Program-made: the position numbers and the translations under genes
The notes under the pieces: model-generated
What the model saw: only the letters and a program-made list of their open reading frames with translations
Databases searched by the model: none
Told to the model about the DNA's origin: nothing
NCBI GenBank assembly: GCA_016930795.1
Contig: JAFGFY010000172.1
Span: 1-40,676, forward strand
DNA from: Deltaproteobacteria bacterium
GTDB taxonomy: Bacteria > Desulfobacterota > DSM-4660 > Desulfatiglandales > HGW-15
DNA: 40,676 nt
Reading direction: 5' to 3'
Shown here: piece after piece, positions 15,668 through 25,672 of the stretch
How the letters are laid out: every line of letters begins with the position of its first letter
How positions within the stretch are numbered: the stretch's first letter is position 1

Positions 15668-18319
15668 ATGAAAAAGATCACTTTAACCGTCAACGGCACA
15701 ACAAAACAGTATGAGGTCGACCCTGACCGGGTCCTGATCGATTTGTTAAGAGATGATTTACATCTCACGGGAACCAAGCAGTCCTGTGACCGAAAGGGGC
15801 AATGTGGGGCATGCACGGTTATTGTCAATGGAAAGGCGACACGGTCCTGTCTCACGAAGGTGGCGAACCTGGATAACGCCGAAGTCATCACCGTAGAGGG
15901 GCTGGGGACTCCGGAGAATCCCCACCTGATACAGGAGGCCTATGTTCTTTCGGGCGCCATCCAGTGCGGGTTTTGCACACCTGGCATGATTATGGCCACA
16001 AAAGCCCTTCTTGATCAGAATCCCAACCCGGACAAGGAGGCCATAAAAAAAGCCCTTGCGGGTAATCTCTGCCGCTGCACCGGATATATTAAGATATTCG
16101 ACGCGGTCATGCTGGCGGCGAAATTCCTGTGCAATGAAACCACACCGGAGAAAGTCCGCTCAGAGCTGAATAAGAACAAGATGCTGGGTGAATCACATCC
16201 TAGGCCGTCTTCAATGGAAAAGGCGTGCGGGACTGCGAAATTTGGTGCTGACATTTACCCGGAAAACGCGCTGGAGATAGCAGCAGTACATAGCATGGAA
16301 TTCCATGCAATCATTAAGGATATTGATTTTTTTAAAGCCGAAAAGATGCCGGGTGTCGCCGGTGTAATGACCGCAAAAGATATAAAAGGCACCAACCGTC
16401 TCGCTTTTATCATGCCTGACCAATCCGTTCTTTGTGAAGATAAGGTGAGGACATACGGAGACCCCATAGCCATCGTAGCCGCAGAAACCAGAGAACAGGC
16501 AAGGGCCGCGGCGGCAGCCGTTAAAGTGACCTATGAAAGGCTTCCTGTGATGCGTACACCTGAAGAGTCCATGGCCGAAAACGCTGTGCAAATCCATCCC
16601 AATGCACCGAATCTCGTCTGGCAGGTCACGATGAATAAGGGGGATGCGGATAAAGCACTTACAGGATCACCCCATGTGGTTGAAGGGATCTTTCATACTC
16701 AAATGAATCACCAGGCGCCGTTGGAACCGGAGACATGTGTTGCTCTACTGGACGGAGATGAACTGGTTATTTACGGCCGAAGCATCATGATACATGTACA
16801 TGCCGAAATCATTCAGGGAGCGGTCGGAGCCAAAAAAGTCAGATACATAGAGCCCTATTCAGGAGGTCAGTTCGGAATCAAAGCCACTATTACATCGGAA
16901 GGTATTGCTGCGGCGGCCGCAATGCATTTCAAACGGCCAATCCGCTATATACCGTCATTGACAGAATCGATGTGGCTGAGCTCCAAGCGTCATCCTTTCT
17001 CAATGATCTGTAAAATGGGGGCTGATAAGAATGGGAAGATAACAGCATTCTGGATGGATTTTACCATCAATAAAGGCGCTTACTTTTTGCTGGGATTTAT
17101 TATCCCCAAAAGATCACTTCATATGCTTAACGGTCCTTACAAGATAGATGATGTATATGCGTTGGCAAAACTTGCTTACACGAATGATGCAAGCGGAGGA
17201 GCCGCGAGAGGAGCAGGTCCTCCTCAGAGTGCCTTTGCAATGGAAAGCCTGGTGGACATGCTGGCTGAAAAAATAGGCATTGATCCGCTTGAATTCCGAA
17301 AAATGAATTCCATGAAACCGGGTCAGACACGCGCAGACGGTGTGCCTGTTGACCAGTTTCCTTTCCCTAAACTATGCGACGCCATAAAACCCAACTATGA
17401 CAGGGCGTTGAAGGAACAAAAGGCATTCAAAAGCAATGGTAAAATCAAGCGGGGAGTAGGCCTCGCGGCCCACGCCTTTGGTATCGGCGACGCGGGCGGT
17501 TTTCCGGGCCATATGTGTGTGGAATTGAATCCGGACGATACCGTAACCATATATGGCGCCGTTGCTGATCCGGGAGAAGGAAATGATTCCATGCTGTCGC
17601 AGCTTGTGGCCCATACGCTTGAACTGCCCATTGAAAAGATACGTCTCCATACACGCGATACGGATAAAACCTGGAACGCGGGACCATCCGCAGGCAGCCG
17701 TCAAACCTATCTGAACGGCAGTGCGGCTGTTATGGCCGCGGAGAAGCTGGCCCAGGTCATGAAAGAGGTAGGATCAAAATCATATAACGATCTGCAAAAA
17801 GCGGGAAAACAGACCCGTTTCGAAGAGATAAAAGTCATTGAGGGTTCGGATGAATTCGATCCTGAAACAGGACAGTCGACTGGTTCCTACGATTCCCTTG
17901 TGTTCAACATTCAGATGGCTGAGGTGGAAGTCAATACAGAAACCGGGGATGTCAAAGTATTGAGAATGACAAGCGCGGTGGACGCGGGAACAGTCATTAA
18001 TCCTCAAAATTTCGAAGGCCAGTTGGAAGGCGGTATGGATCAGGGGATCGGTTACGCGCTGAGAGAAGAATATGATCATGGGATCACTAAAGACTGGGCT
18101 AATTTCAAATTCCCGAAAATCAAGGACTCATTTGAACTGGATTTGGTCATTCGTGAAACCCCGCGAGATAGAGGACCTAAAGGAGCCACCGGTATAGGAG
18201 AAATGACCATGGTGTCGACTGCTCCCGCGATCACCAACGCGATTTACAACGCCTGCGGTGTCAGGATATATGATCTGCCCGCGACACCGGAAAAGATCAA
18301 AAACGCTTTATCAGGTTAA
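15668..18319 (+). CDS. Aldehyde oxidoreductase, Mop type (xanthine oxidase family, single chain)
   Basis: An 883-residue enzyme laid out like Desulfovibrio gigas Mop (907 residues), which oxidises aldehydes to acids with a molybdopterin cytosine dinucleotide cofactor. The plant-type [2Fe-2S] domain has C40, C46, C49 and C61 ('CDRKGQCGAC'), with one residue more between the first two cysteines than in D. gigas Mop. The second [2Fe-2S] domain has C100, C103 ('CGFCTPG'), C135 and C137 ('NLCRCTGY'). The Mo domains follow, with 'RGAGPPQSAFAMESLVDMLA' and the catalytic glutamate E845 in 'GATGIGEMTM'. There is no FAD domain. ATG 15668 is preferred over ATG 15656 because GAGGG precedes it at six bases and the family typically begins this way. 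A strong terminator follows. The actual aldehyde is unknown. Confidence 0.9.
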   Translation: MKKITLTVNGTTKQYEVDPDRVLIDLLRDDLHLTGTKQSCDRKGQCGACTVIVNGKATRSCLTKVANLDNAEVITVEGLGTPENPHLIQEAYVLSGAIQCGFCTPGMIMATKALLDQNPNPDKEAIKKALAGNLCRCTGYIKIFDAVMLAAKFLCNETTPEKVRSELNKNKMLGESHPRPSSMEKACGTAKFGADIYPENALEIAAVHSMEFHAIIKDIDFFKAEKMPGVAGVMTAKDIKGTNRLAFIMPDQSVLCEDKVRTYGDPIAIVAAETREQARAAAAAVKVTYERLPVMRTPEESMAENAVQIHPNAPNLVWQVTMNKGDADKALTGSPHVVEGIFHTQMNHQAPLEPETCVALLDGDELVIYGRSIMIHVHAEIIQGAVGAKKVRYIEPYSGGQFGIKATITSEGIAAAAAMHFKRPIRYIPSLTESMWLSSKRHPFSMICKMGADKNGKITAFWMDFTINKGAYFLLGFIIPKRSLHMLNGPYKIDDVYALAKLAYTNDASGGAARGAGPPQSAFAMESLVDMLAEKIGIDPLEFRKMNSMKPGQTRADGVPVDQFPFPKLCDAIKPNYDRALKEQKAFKSNGKIKRGVGLAAHAFGIGDAGGFPGHMCVELNPDDTVTIYGAVADPGEGNDSMLSQLVAHTLELPIEKIRLHTRDTDKTWNAGPSAGSRQTYLNGSAAVMAAEKLAQVMKEVGSKSYNDLQKAGKQTRFEEIKVIEGSDEFDPETGQSTGSYDSLVFNIQMAEVEVNTETGDVKVLRMTSAVDAGTVINPQNFEGQLEGGMDQGIGYALREEYDHGITKDWANFKFPKIKDSFELDLVIRETPRDRGPKGATGIGEMTMVSTAPAITNAIYNACGVRIYDLPATPEKIKNALSG

Positions 18320-18353
18320 TAATTCGGATTACACAGGATTTATTATGATATAT

Positions 18354-18395
18354 ATCGATATCTCCCTGAGGTAATATGGGAGATATCGATTTTTT
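18354..18395 (+). terminator. Strong intrinsic terminator after the Mop-type gene
   Basis: ATCGATATCTCCC (18354-18366) and GGGAGATATCGAT (18378-18390) form a perfect 13-bp stem with an 11-base loop, followed by TTTTT. It separates the oxidoreductase transcript from the cysteine desulfurase gene, which begins only 24 bases later and so needs its own promoter or readthrough. Confidence 0.85.
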
Positions 18396-18418
18396 CTTTC
18401 CACACATAATCAAAATTG

Positions 18419-19759
18419 ATGCTTGATCAGGAAACCATTAGGGATATCAGAAAGGACTTTCCGGCGTTAAACAACACTCGAAACGGAATGCCTCCCATCT
18501 ATTTTGACAACGCCTGCACGACATTGACACCCGAACCTGTCATAAAATCAATGGATGAATACTATATGGACTTCCCCGGTTGTGGGGGGAGAAGGAGCAG
18601 GCACTGGTTTGCTGATGAAACATATATGAGGATTGAGGGCAAACCTGAAAAAGAAATTAAGGGGTCACGTTCGATATTTAAAGAGTTCATCAACGCGGGA
18701 AACGAGAGCGAGATCATATTCACACAGAACGCGACTCACGGAATCAATATCGTAGCCCTTGGGTTCAATTTTAGATCCGGGGATATTGTTCTATTGACGG
18801 ACCTGGAGCACAATTCCAACCTGCTTCCATGGCAGCGGCTAAGAAGAAAAAGTCTAATACAGTTAAAATTTACCGAATCGGATGAAAATGGCTGCTTTGA
18901 GCTAGATAAGTATAAATCTATGCTTGAACAAGATAAGGTAAGATTGGTGAGTATGGCATATACCTTCAATCTGACAGGATATACAATCCCCGCGAAAGAA
19001 ATCATCAGACTGGCGCATCAGCATGGAGCAAGAGTATTGCTTGACGCGGCCCAAACCGCGCCATATCAATCCATTGATGTTCAGGACTTGGATGTTGATT
19101 TTCTTGTTTTTTCAGTTCACAAGATGTGCGGACCAAGAGGCGTAGGCATTTTATACGGAAAGCGGGAATTACTGGGCAGCAATTCAAGCGAAGAAGAAGC
19201 AGAAGATGTGATTGAGCCCGCTCTCCTTGGCGGTGGATCTGTTGGTGATTCAACCTATGATTCCTATTATCTGCTCGATCCCCCTGAACGTTTCGAAACC
19301 GGCATTCAGAATTATCCGGGACAGATAGCAGCGGGTGAAGCGGTTAAGTATATACAAAGAATTGGGCTGAATCATATATACACTTATGTTAACTCACTTA
19401 ATCAATTCCTAACCGATGAATTGCTCCATCACTTTGGTCACACCGGTTGGTTTACACTGTTTGGTCCAAAAGACCCTTCAATGAGAGGCGGAATTCTTGC
19501 TTTTGACATAAAACGCCCAAACGCTCCCGGTATAGCTGAGGATCTCAGTGAAAGGAGCAATATCATGATCAGGGATGGGGGGTTCTGCGTTCATTCCTTT
19601 ATCAATAAGCAATTCGGGGAAGGATGGATGCTCCCGAGTCCACCTTCCGAGCATAGGATGATATACCGTATCTCACTCTATTTCTACAACACGATAGAAG
19701 AATGTGAAATTTTCCTTGAAGAATTGACCAATGTTTTCAGGGAGAGGTGTTATATATAA
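18419..19759 (+). CDS. Class V aminotransferase, SufS/CsdA-like cysteine desulfurase
   Basis: A 446-residue PLP enzyme. The N-terminal 'PPIYFDNACTTLTPEPVI' replaces the usual 'DNAATT'. PLP contacts include 'TQNATHGIN', 'EHNSNLLPW' and 'LLDAAQTAPY'. The Schiff-base lysine is K235 in 'FSVHKMCGPRGVG', and the sulfur-accepting cysteine is C390 in 'RDGGFCVHS'. Both catalytic residues are therefore present, and the enzyme should convert cysteine to alanine plus persulfide. An extra acidic stretch ('SSEEEAEDVIEP') follows the lysine region. A NifU-like scaffold gene begins nine bases downstream. Its place between two molybdoenzyme genes suggests sulfur supply for Fe-S clusters or for the sulfido ligand of the Mop-type cofactor, which is inference. 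ATG 18419 is used; the TTG immediately before it is less likely. Confidence 0.85.
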   Translation: MLDQETIRDIRKDFPALNNTRNGMPPIYFDNACTTLTPEPVIKSMDEYYMDFPGCGGRRSRHWFADETYMRIEGKPEKEIKGSRSIFKEFINAGNESEIIFTQNATHGINIVALGFNFRSGDIVLLTDLEHNSNLLPWQRLRRKSLIQLKFTESDENGCFELDKYKSMLEQDKVRLVSMAYTFNLTGYTIPAKEIIRLAHQHGARVLLDAAQTAPYQSIDVQDLDVDFLVFSVHKMCGPRGVGILYGKRELLGSNSSEEEAEDVIEPALLGGGSVGDSTYDSYYLLDPPERFETGIQNYPGQIAAGEAVKYIQRIGLNHIYTYVNSLNQFLTDELLHHFGHTGWFTLFGPKDPSMRGGILAFDIKRPNAPGIAEDLSERSNIMIRDGGFCVHSFINKQFGEGWMLPSPPSEHRMIYRISLYFYNTIEECEIFLEELTNVFRERCYI

Positions 19760-19768
19760 TTAAAGTGT

Positions 19769-20176
19769 ATGGAATATTTACCCATGGATGAGAAAGTCGT
19801 ACAATATTATAGGAAGATAACCAGGGAGGGATACCGGTATTCAGGCTCATTGGAGAATCCTTCAATATTTATTGATTCAGTAGGGGAGAAGATCCCTCTC
19901 TGTTCAAATTCCGTAAACGCATATGTGCGTATCTACGTCAAAATACAAGAGGAGATAATTGAGGATGTTAAATACCTATGCACATGTAAACCCACAGCCA
20001 ATGTGGTAGCCGAAATATTCTGTTCGCTGATCATAGGCAAATCAATTGCAGAACTAGAAAAATTGAATGAACAGGCATTTGCGGATTCACTTGGTACCAG
20101 CGACGAAGAATACCTGGAAGCATCCGGTAATATAATCAAACTCTTGCAAATAGGACTGGAAAAATATAAATCATAA
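19769..20176 (+). CDS. NifU/IscU-like iron-sulfur scaffold protein, divergent
   Basis: A 135-residue protein with the pattern of the NifU N-terminal/IscU domain: 'GSLENPSIF', 'PLCSNSVNAYVRIYVKI' and 'YLCTCKPTANVVAEIFCSLI', ending in a helix. C45 matches the first scaffold cysteine, but the neighbouring aspartate of the 'CGD' motif is replaced ('CSN'). C71/C73 match the second site. The third conserved cysteine near the C-terminus is absent. Cluster binding may therefore be altered, with C85 a possible substitute. It is nine bases behind the cysteine desulfurase and surely co-transcribed. ATG 19784 is an alternative start. The assignment rests on pattern and neighbour together. Confidence 0.68.
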   Translation: MEYLPMDEKVVQYYRKITREGYRYSGSLENPSIFIDSVGEKIPLCSNSVNAYVRIYVKIQEEIIEDVKYLCTCKPTANVVAEIFCSLIIGKSIAELEKLNEQAFADSLGTSDEEYLEASGNIIKLLQIGLEKYKS

Positions 20177-20303
20177 TTACGTAGCCCATGAAGCGCGGTC
20201 TGTAGCCCAAACATTAATTGCCAGGCCATAATAGGTTTTTTGGAAAGCCAGGAACGCTGTTTGTTCTTTTTTCACAGTAATTATAATCTCGGAGTTGAAT
20301 ACG

Positions 20304-21590
20304 ATGATAATCGATATTGCGAAACAATGCAGAGAGGCATCCATAATGACATCAACGATGGATGGCCAAACAAAGAATAAAGCCCTAAAAATGGTTGCTA
20401 AGGCTCTGAAAGAGAATGCCGATGCTGTTATAGAGGCCAACAGCAAAGATCTGAAAAAGGCCCGTGAAGAAGGCTTGGGAGACGCATTATATAAAAGGCT
20501 GAAATTTGACGGCACGAAGCTCTCTGAGTCCGTTGAGGGCATAGAATCCCTCATCAGGCTGCCTGATCCGGTGGGTGTAGTACAGATTGAAAGGGAACTT
20601 GATGACGGCTTAATTCTCAGGAGGACGAGTTGTCCTATAGGAGTACTCGGTATTGTTTTCGAGTCACGACCTGACGCCCTTGTACAGATATCATGCCTGG
20701 CATTGAAAAGCGGTAATGCGGTTTTATTGAAAGGCGGCGCCGAGGCCATGGAAACGAACGGTGTTCTTGCCGATATCATCATTAGGACATCCGTATCAGC
20801 CGGTATTCCCAAAGGATGGATGAGTTTGCTTCAAACACGTGATGAGGTTACGGAGATGTTGTCTTTGCACGATATCATAGATCTAGTTATTCCGAGGGGT
20901 TCCAATGAATTTGTGCAATATATTATGAGGAACACGAAAATACCTGTCCTGGGTCACGCAGATGGGATATGCCACGTTTATGTGGATTCTAAGGCGGATA
21001 TAAATGTGGCGGCTACAGTTGCTTTCGATTCAAAGTGTCAATACCCTTCTGTCTGTAACGCCATGGAGACCCTACTCTTGCACCATGACATCGCCGGGGA
21101 GTTCTTGCCAGTGATAAAGGAGAGGTTTGACGTGGCAGGAGTTGAGGTTCGCGGAGATAAGGAAGTTCGAAAATACATTGATTGCCTACCGGCTGATGAA
21201 ACGGATTGGCACACCGAATATAACGACCTCATCGTATCAATTAAAATTGTGAAAGAGGTGGATGAGGCAATAGCTCATATTAATCAATATGGATCACATC
21301 ACACGGATGCTATTGTAACAAGTGACCGAAAGACCGCAAAACGATTTATGGATCTGATTGATTCGGCAAATGTGTTTTGGAACTGCTCAACCAGGTTCTC
21401 AGATGGATTTCGCTACGGTCTCGGGGCTGAGGTCGGGATAAGCACGAATAAGATCCACGCGAGAGGGCCCGTGGGCCTGGAAGGTTTGACCATATATAAG
21501 TGGACCCTTGAAGGAAACGGGCATATCGTGGCCGACTATACGGGTTCAGGTTTGCGGAAATTCAAGCATAGGGATATGAGAAATGCGTGA
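20304..21590 (+). CDS. proA: Gamma-glutamyl phosphate reductase ProA
   Basis: A 428-residue NADPH-dependent enzyme making glutamate-5-semialdehyde, the second step of proline synthesis. It has an aldehyde-dehydrogenase-like fold with 'VIEANSKDLKKA', 'LRRTSCPIGVLGIVFESRPD', 'VIPRGSNEFVQYI', the catalytic cysteine C251 in 'QYPSVCNAMETLL', and the late 'GPVGLEGLTIYKW'. A CGGAG ten bases ahead favours ATG 20304 over TTG 20295. It overlaps proB by eight bases. Biosynthetic proBA inside a block of molybdoenzymes is unexpected. The pair could be ordinary housekeeping genes or could provide a specialised glutamyl step. Confidence 0.93.
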   Translation: MIIDIAKQCREASIMTSTMDGQTKNKALKMVAKALKENADAVIEANSKDLKKAREEGLGDALYKRLKFDGTKLSESVEGIESLIRLPDPVGVVQIERELDDGLILRRTSCPIGVLGIVFESRPDALVQISCLALKSGNAVLLKGGAEAMETNGVLADIIIRTSVSAGIPKGWMSLLQTRDEVTEMLSLHDIIDLVIPRGSNEFVQYIMRNTKIPVLGHADGICHVYVDSKADINVAATVAFDSKCQYPSVCNAMETLLLHHDIAGEFLPVIKERFDVAGVEVRGDKEVRKYIDCLPADETDWHTEYNDLIVSIKIVKEVDEAIAHINQYGSHHTDAIVTSDRKTAKRFMDLIDSANVFWNCSTRFSDGFRYGLGAEVGISTNKIHARGPVGLEGLTIYKWTLEGNGHIVADYTGSGLRKFKHRDMRNA

Positions 21591-22707
21591 TTTTTCAAAT
21601 ACAAAAAGGATTGTGATCAAAGTGGGCACGAACGTCCTTTCAGATGGCGAGCTAGTTGATATGGAATTTATCCGGAGCATAGCCGGGCAGATTTCATCAC
21701 TTGTTCATAATGGCAAACATGTCATTCTTGTTACTTCCGGCGCGATTGGGATGGGGGCGAAGAAGCTGGGGATGCAGCCCAAAACCAGCAGCATCAAAAG
21801 GAGACAGGCTTATGCGGCCATCGGCCAGGGGTTCCTGATGCACGAGTATCAGGAGGCCTTTGACAGATATGGTCAGATAGTCGGACAGGTATTAATCACA
21901 AATGCCATACTTAATAACCGCAAATACTATGTTAATCTTAAGAATAGCGTTGAAGAGATGCTTTCAATGGGTGTGGTGCCTATCGTTAATGAAAATGATT
22001 GTGTGTCTATAGAAGAGATTGATCTAGCCTTTGGTGATAATGACAGACTATCAGCACTTGTGGCATCTAAAATCGATGCTGAATTGTTGATTATCCTCAC
22101 CGACGTCGATGGTCTTTATGACAAGAATCCGCGCAAGAGCAGGAACGCCAAGAAAATCGAAACTGTATTTGAGATCAATAGAGAAGTGGAAGAAATGGCC
22201 GACAGGGCAGGCTCCGACGTGGGGGTCGGTGGAATGAAGTCCAAAATAGTCGCGATCAAGATTGCATCAGAGGCAGGGTGTAGAGTTATCCTGGCGCACG
22301 GCCGGGAAAAGGATGTCATCGGGAGGATACTATCAGGTGAAAAAATAGGGACTATTTTTCTGCCTAAAAGGAGGTTGAATAACAGAAAACGGTGGATATT
22401 GAATTCAAAATCGCGAGGCGGGATTGTCCTCGATGATGGAGCGGTTCGAGCAATTAAACAGAATCACAGCCTGCTTTCCGTAGGCATTACAAAGAAGATC
22501 GGCAGTTTTCAAAAAGGCGATATCCTTGAACTCTATGATTTAACCGGAAACACATTAGCAAAAGGGATTACGGCATTTTCATCATCACAGATAGGCAGCA
22601 TGTTGTCAAAGAATAGGGCGTCGGCCTCTAAGAACAAAGAGATGGGTGTACATCTTTCACTAAGGCGGAAGGCGGTCATTCACACAAACGATTTGGTCCT
22701 TATATGA
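21583..22707 (+). CDS. proB: Glutamate 5-kinase ProB with PUA domain
   Basis: A 374-residue protein, the first enzyme of proline synthesis. The amino-acid kinase domain (1-260 approx.) shows 'RIVIKVGTNVLSDGE', 'VILVTSGAIGMGAKKLG', 'GVVPIVNENDCVSIEEID', 'FGDNDRLSALVASKIDAELL' and 'GVGGMKSKIVAIKIASEAG'. The C-terminal PUA domain follows from 'SRGGIVLDDGAVRAI'. Length and motifs are normal and all catalytic segments are kept. The usual order in many bacteria is proB-proA; here proA comes first and the genes overlap, so expression is coupled. The family is feedback-inhibited by proline. Confidence 0.94.
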   Translation: MRDFSNTKRIVIKVGTNVLSDGELVDMEFIRSIAGQISSLVHNGKHVILVTSGAIGMGAKKLGMQPKTSSIKRRQAYAAIGQGFLMHEYQEAFDRYGQIVGQVLITNAILNNRKYYVNLKNSVEEMLSMGVVPIVNENDCVSIEEIDLAFGDNDRLSALVASKIDAELLIILTDVDGLYDKNPRKSRNAKKIETVFEINREVEEMADRAGSDVGVGGMKSKIVAIKIASEAGCRVILAHGREKDVIGRILSGEKIGTIFLPKRRLNNRKRWILNSKSRGGIVLDDGAVRAIKQNHSLLSVGITKKIGSFQKGDILELYDLTGNTLAKGITAFSSSQIGSMLSKNRASASKNKEMGVHLSLRRKAVIHTNDLVLI

Positions 22708-23193
22708 TAACGCTATATAAGAAAACCTGAAAACCTTCTATAACCATTTCCTTCCAAATGGCGGTATCGGATTATTTGGCTTCTCACACGAATCTGCGGC
22801 TCATTTTGGGGTAGTTCCATGGGGTACTTGCCCTAGTCATCTTCTTTCTATATCTCCATTGCAATTTTTTCTCATCGTCACCAGGACAAAGGCCCATACA
22901 TCACGCTTGATTAATAACGAATTTTATTCTATTGTGTTATATCGATTCTGATATAAGTAATTTATATAAATTTCCCATTATAAATAAAACATCGCATATT
23001 TTTGCATAATGTCGATGAGTTTTACACAAAAATAAAACGAAATGAGAATGCCCTATGGCTGAATCTCAAAGATCGATTTGGGTAAAGCAAAAGATTATAA
23101 AAAGTTCCGTTTAATGTGATTTTACTCGTTCTCTTGATATAAATAGTCGTTCTTAAAGACAGTGATTAAACCTAAAGGAAATGAAAAAAACAA
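22708..23193. other. Intergenic stretch, AT-rich, no gene seen
   Basis: 486 bases between proB and the second molybdoenzyme. A short stem (CCATTT/AAATGG near 22744-22770) lacks a T-run and is a poor terminator. The part from about 22900 to 23060 is very AT-rich and probably holds the promoter of the downstream operon, but no hexamer pair with good spacing stands out. Short minus-strand frames have no support. Confidence 0.4.
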
Positions 23194-25632
23194 ATGACTC
23201 ATGATGAAATCAGGAAAGTTCATACTACGACCTGGTCCGGAGGGCCGGGATGCCATGGTGGATGCGGTGTCATTGCGCACATTAAGAATAACAGGCTTAT
23301 CAAAATCGAAGGAGATCCCGATCATCCCATGAACAGAGGGCGACTTTGTCCCAGGTGCCTGGCCATGACCCAGTATGTGCATCATCCCGAAAGGTTGACG
23401 CGACCATTAAAGCGCGCGGGTAAACGCGGTGAAAACAAATGGCAGGAGATCTCCTGGGATGAGGCATTCGACCTTATTGAGGAAAAATTCGGTTCAATAC
23501 GGAATGACTTTGGGCCTGAAAGTGTTGTCTTTTCAATGGGAACGGGGCGTGATGTCGGCGCATGGATATGCATGCTTGCATACGCCTTCGGCAGTCCCAA
23601 TGTCTCCTTCGCCCTGAGCGGGAATGCATGCTACACTCCAAGAATAACGGCATCGGAAATCGTGTTGGGAGATTATTGCATATTTGACGGTGGTCAGTGG
23701 TGCGCAAAAGGACATGACGATCCCAGGTATACCGTTCCCGAATGCATTGTCATATGGGGATATAATATCCCTGCTTCATGTCCGGACAATATATTCGGTC
23801 ACTGGGCGATAGACCTGATGAAAAAGGGTTCGAAACTGATAACAATTGATCCGCGTCTGAGCTGGTTCGCCTCCCGTTCGGACAAATGGCTGCTGATCAG
23901 GCCCGGTACAGACGGTGCCCTGGCCATGGGATTTCTAAACATCATTATTCAGGAGGGGCTGTATGACAAAGATTTTGGCAAAAAATGGACAAACGCTCCT
24001 CACCTGATAAGGAAGGACACGGGAAAACTCCTCAGGGAAAGCGATCTTATGCCGAATGGTTCATCCGATAATTTTGCGGCATGGGATGTTATTAACAAAA
24101 ACATAGTTATATGGGGCTCACATCATGCCGTATATAAAACCAAAGTGTCTGAAGCGGCTCTTGAAGGCCAATTTAAGATTAAACTCAAGGATGGAAAAGA
24201 GATAAACGCAACAACAGTGTGGTCTGAGTTCTGTGCGAGGGCTGCAGAGTATCCAGTAGAAAAAGTGGCGGAAATAACTTGGCTGAAGGAAAGGGACATC
24301 ATTGACGCCGCGCGCCTTTACGCGAAAAGCAAGCCGGCGACCATTCAGTGGGGTCTAGCCATTGATTCGACTCCTGCCATAACGCCGACAGCAACAGCCA
24401 TTGCCGCGTTGTGGTGCATTACCGGGAACCTGGGTATTCCTGGTGGTAATGTCATTGCACGATATGCCTATAATGCGGTGGCCTATGCACTGCCCGGGGC
24501 AAAGGGAGTCATAAAACGTCCTTCAAAAGAGATAGATGAAAAGCGTATCGGGTACAGGGAATATGGTCTATTCAGAGAATTTATCTGGCGCGCACAGACC
24601 GATAAGGTCCTAGAGCAAATCTTCTCGGAAGATCCGTATCCTGTAAAAGGAATGTGGATACAATGCTGCATTCTTATAGGCGGAACAGGCTATGATCCCG
24701 CTAGATGGATCAAGGCGTTAAAAAAACTGGATTTCACGGTTGTAGTCGACATTTTCATGACACCCACCTGCCAGATGGCTGATGTTGTCCTTCCGGCCAC
24801 CACATTTCTGGAAAAGGACAGTATACGCAGCTGGTGGGTGCCCCTTCAAACCATTAATAAGGCCATGACTGTCGATGAATGCAAATCAGGCATTGAAATC
24901 AATTTTGAGCTTGCCAAGAGGTTTGATCCCAATTTCAGGTGGAAGACTATATATGATCTGTTCGATGAAATACTGGAACCTTCAGGCATGACATTCAAAG
25001 AACTTCAGGAGAAGGGATGGTCCATTCCGCCGGAAGGTCATCCCAGCGCCCCATATTTAAGACATGAGAAGGGATTACTCAGGCAGGATGGAAAGCCGGG
25101 TTTTCAGAAGCGATCCGGAAAAGTGGAACTCTACTCAACCCTTAGAGAGGAATGGGGGCTTGAGCCGATGCCTTGTTATGAAGAACCTCCCTTCACGCCT
25201 GTGAGCAGGCCTGACCTAGCCGAAGAATATCCTCTAATTCTTTCCACAAGCAGAAGGTCTCCTGTTTATTTTCTTTCTGAACATCGAAATATTCCATGGT
25301 TGAGAGAAGCGGATCCTGATCCAGTATTGGAAATCCATCCGGACACCGCGAAGTCTATGGGAGTGGGGCAGGGTGAATGGGTCTGGGTAGAGAACTGGAT
25401 GGGTCGGTGTAAACTCAAGGCAAAGGTGTCACCCATTGTGCCAAGGTGGATGGTCATGGCTGCCCATGGTTGGTGGTTTCCGGAAAAACCGGGTGAGGAG
25501 CCATCACTATATGGTATGTGGGAGTCAAATATCAACCAGCTCATGCTTATGGGCTACAATGGAAAGGACGGCCTCGGGACAATCACTAAGCATCTGCTCT
25601 GCAAGGTGTATAAGGTGAACGGGAAAGGTTAA
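23194..25632 (+). CDS. Molybdopterin (Mo/W) oxidoreductase, DMSO reductase family, second copy type
   Basis: An 812-residue catalytic subunit unrelated in detail to the 684-residue one. The N-terminal cluster region is C20-x3-C24-x27-C52-x2-C55 ('GPGCHGGCG', 'RLCPRCLA'). The usual first cysteine is missing, and C55 may supply the fourth ligand. The metal-ligand region is 'ALSGNACYTPR' (C146). Pterin segments include 'CIVIWGYNIPASCPDN', 'LITIDPRLSWFASR', 'LIRPGTDGALAMGF' and 'MADVVLPATTFLEKDSIRSW'. The C-terminal domain has 'EWVWVENWMGRCKLKAKV' and 'MVMAAHGWWFPEKPGEEPS'. The overall look is closest to the acetylene-hydratase-like and related anaerobic branch. There is no Tat signal, so it is cytosolic. 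A small ferredoxin subunit follows after 40 bases. The substrate is unknown. Confidence 0.88.
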   Translation: MTHDEIRKVHTTTWSGGPGCHGGCGVIAHIKNNRLIKIEGDPDHPMNRGRLCPRCLAMTQYVHHPERLTRPLKRAGKRGENKWQEISWDEAFDLIEEKFGSIRNDFGPESVVFSMGTGRDVGAWICMLAYAFGSPNVSFALSGNACYTPRITASEIVLGDYCIFDGGQWCAKGHDDPRYTVPECIVIWGYNIPASCPDNIFGHWAIDLMKKGSKLITIDPRLSWFASRSDKWLLIRPGTDGALAMGFLNIIIQEGLYDKDFGKKWTNAPHLIRKDTGKLLRESDLMPNGSSDNFAAWDVINKNIVIWGSHHAVYKTKVSEAALEGQFKIKLKDGKEINATTVWSEFCARAAEYPVEKVAEITWLKERDIIDAARLYAKSKPATIQWGLAIDSTPAITPTATAIAALWCITGNLGIPGGNVIARYAYNAVAYALPGAKGVIKRPSKEIDEKRIGYREYGLFREFIWRAQTDKVLEQIFSEDPYPVKGMWIQCCILIGGTGYDPARWIKALKKLDFTVVVDIFMTPTCQMADVVLPATTFLEKDSIRSWWVPLQTINKAMTVDECKSGIEINFELAKRFDPNFRWKTIYDLFDEILEPSGMTFKELQEKGWSIPPEGHPSAPYLRHEKGLLRQDGKPGFQKRSGKVELYSTLREEWGLEPMPCYEEPPFTPVSRPDLAEEYPLILSTSRRSPVYFLSEHRNIPWLREADPDPVLEIHPDTAKSMGVGQGEWVWVENWMGRCKLKAKVSPIVPRWMVMAAHGWWFPEKPGEEPSLYGMWESNINQLMLMGYNGKDGLGTITKHLLCKVYKVNGKG

Positions 25633-25672
25633 AAAGTGATTTGATTTCGGTCAAAAGGAGAAATTTATACAT

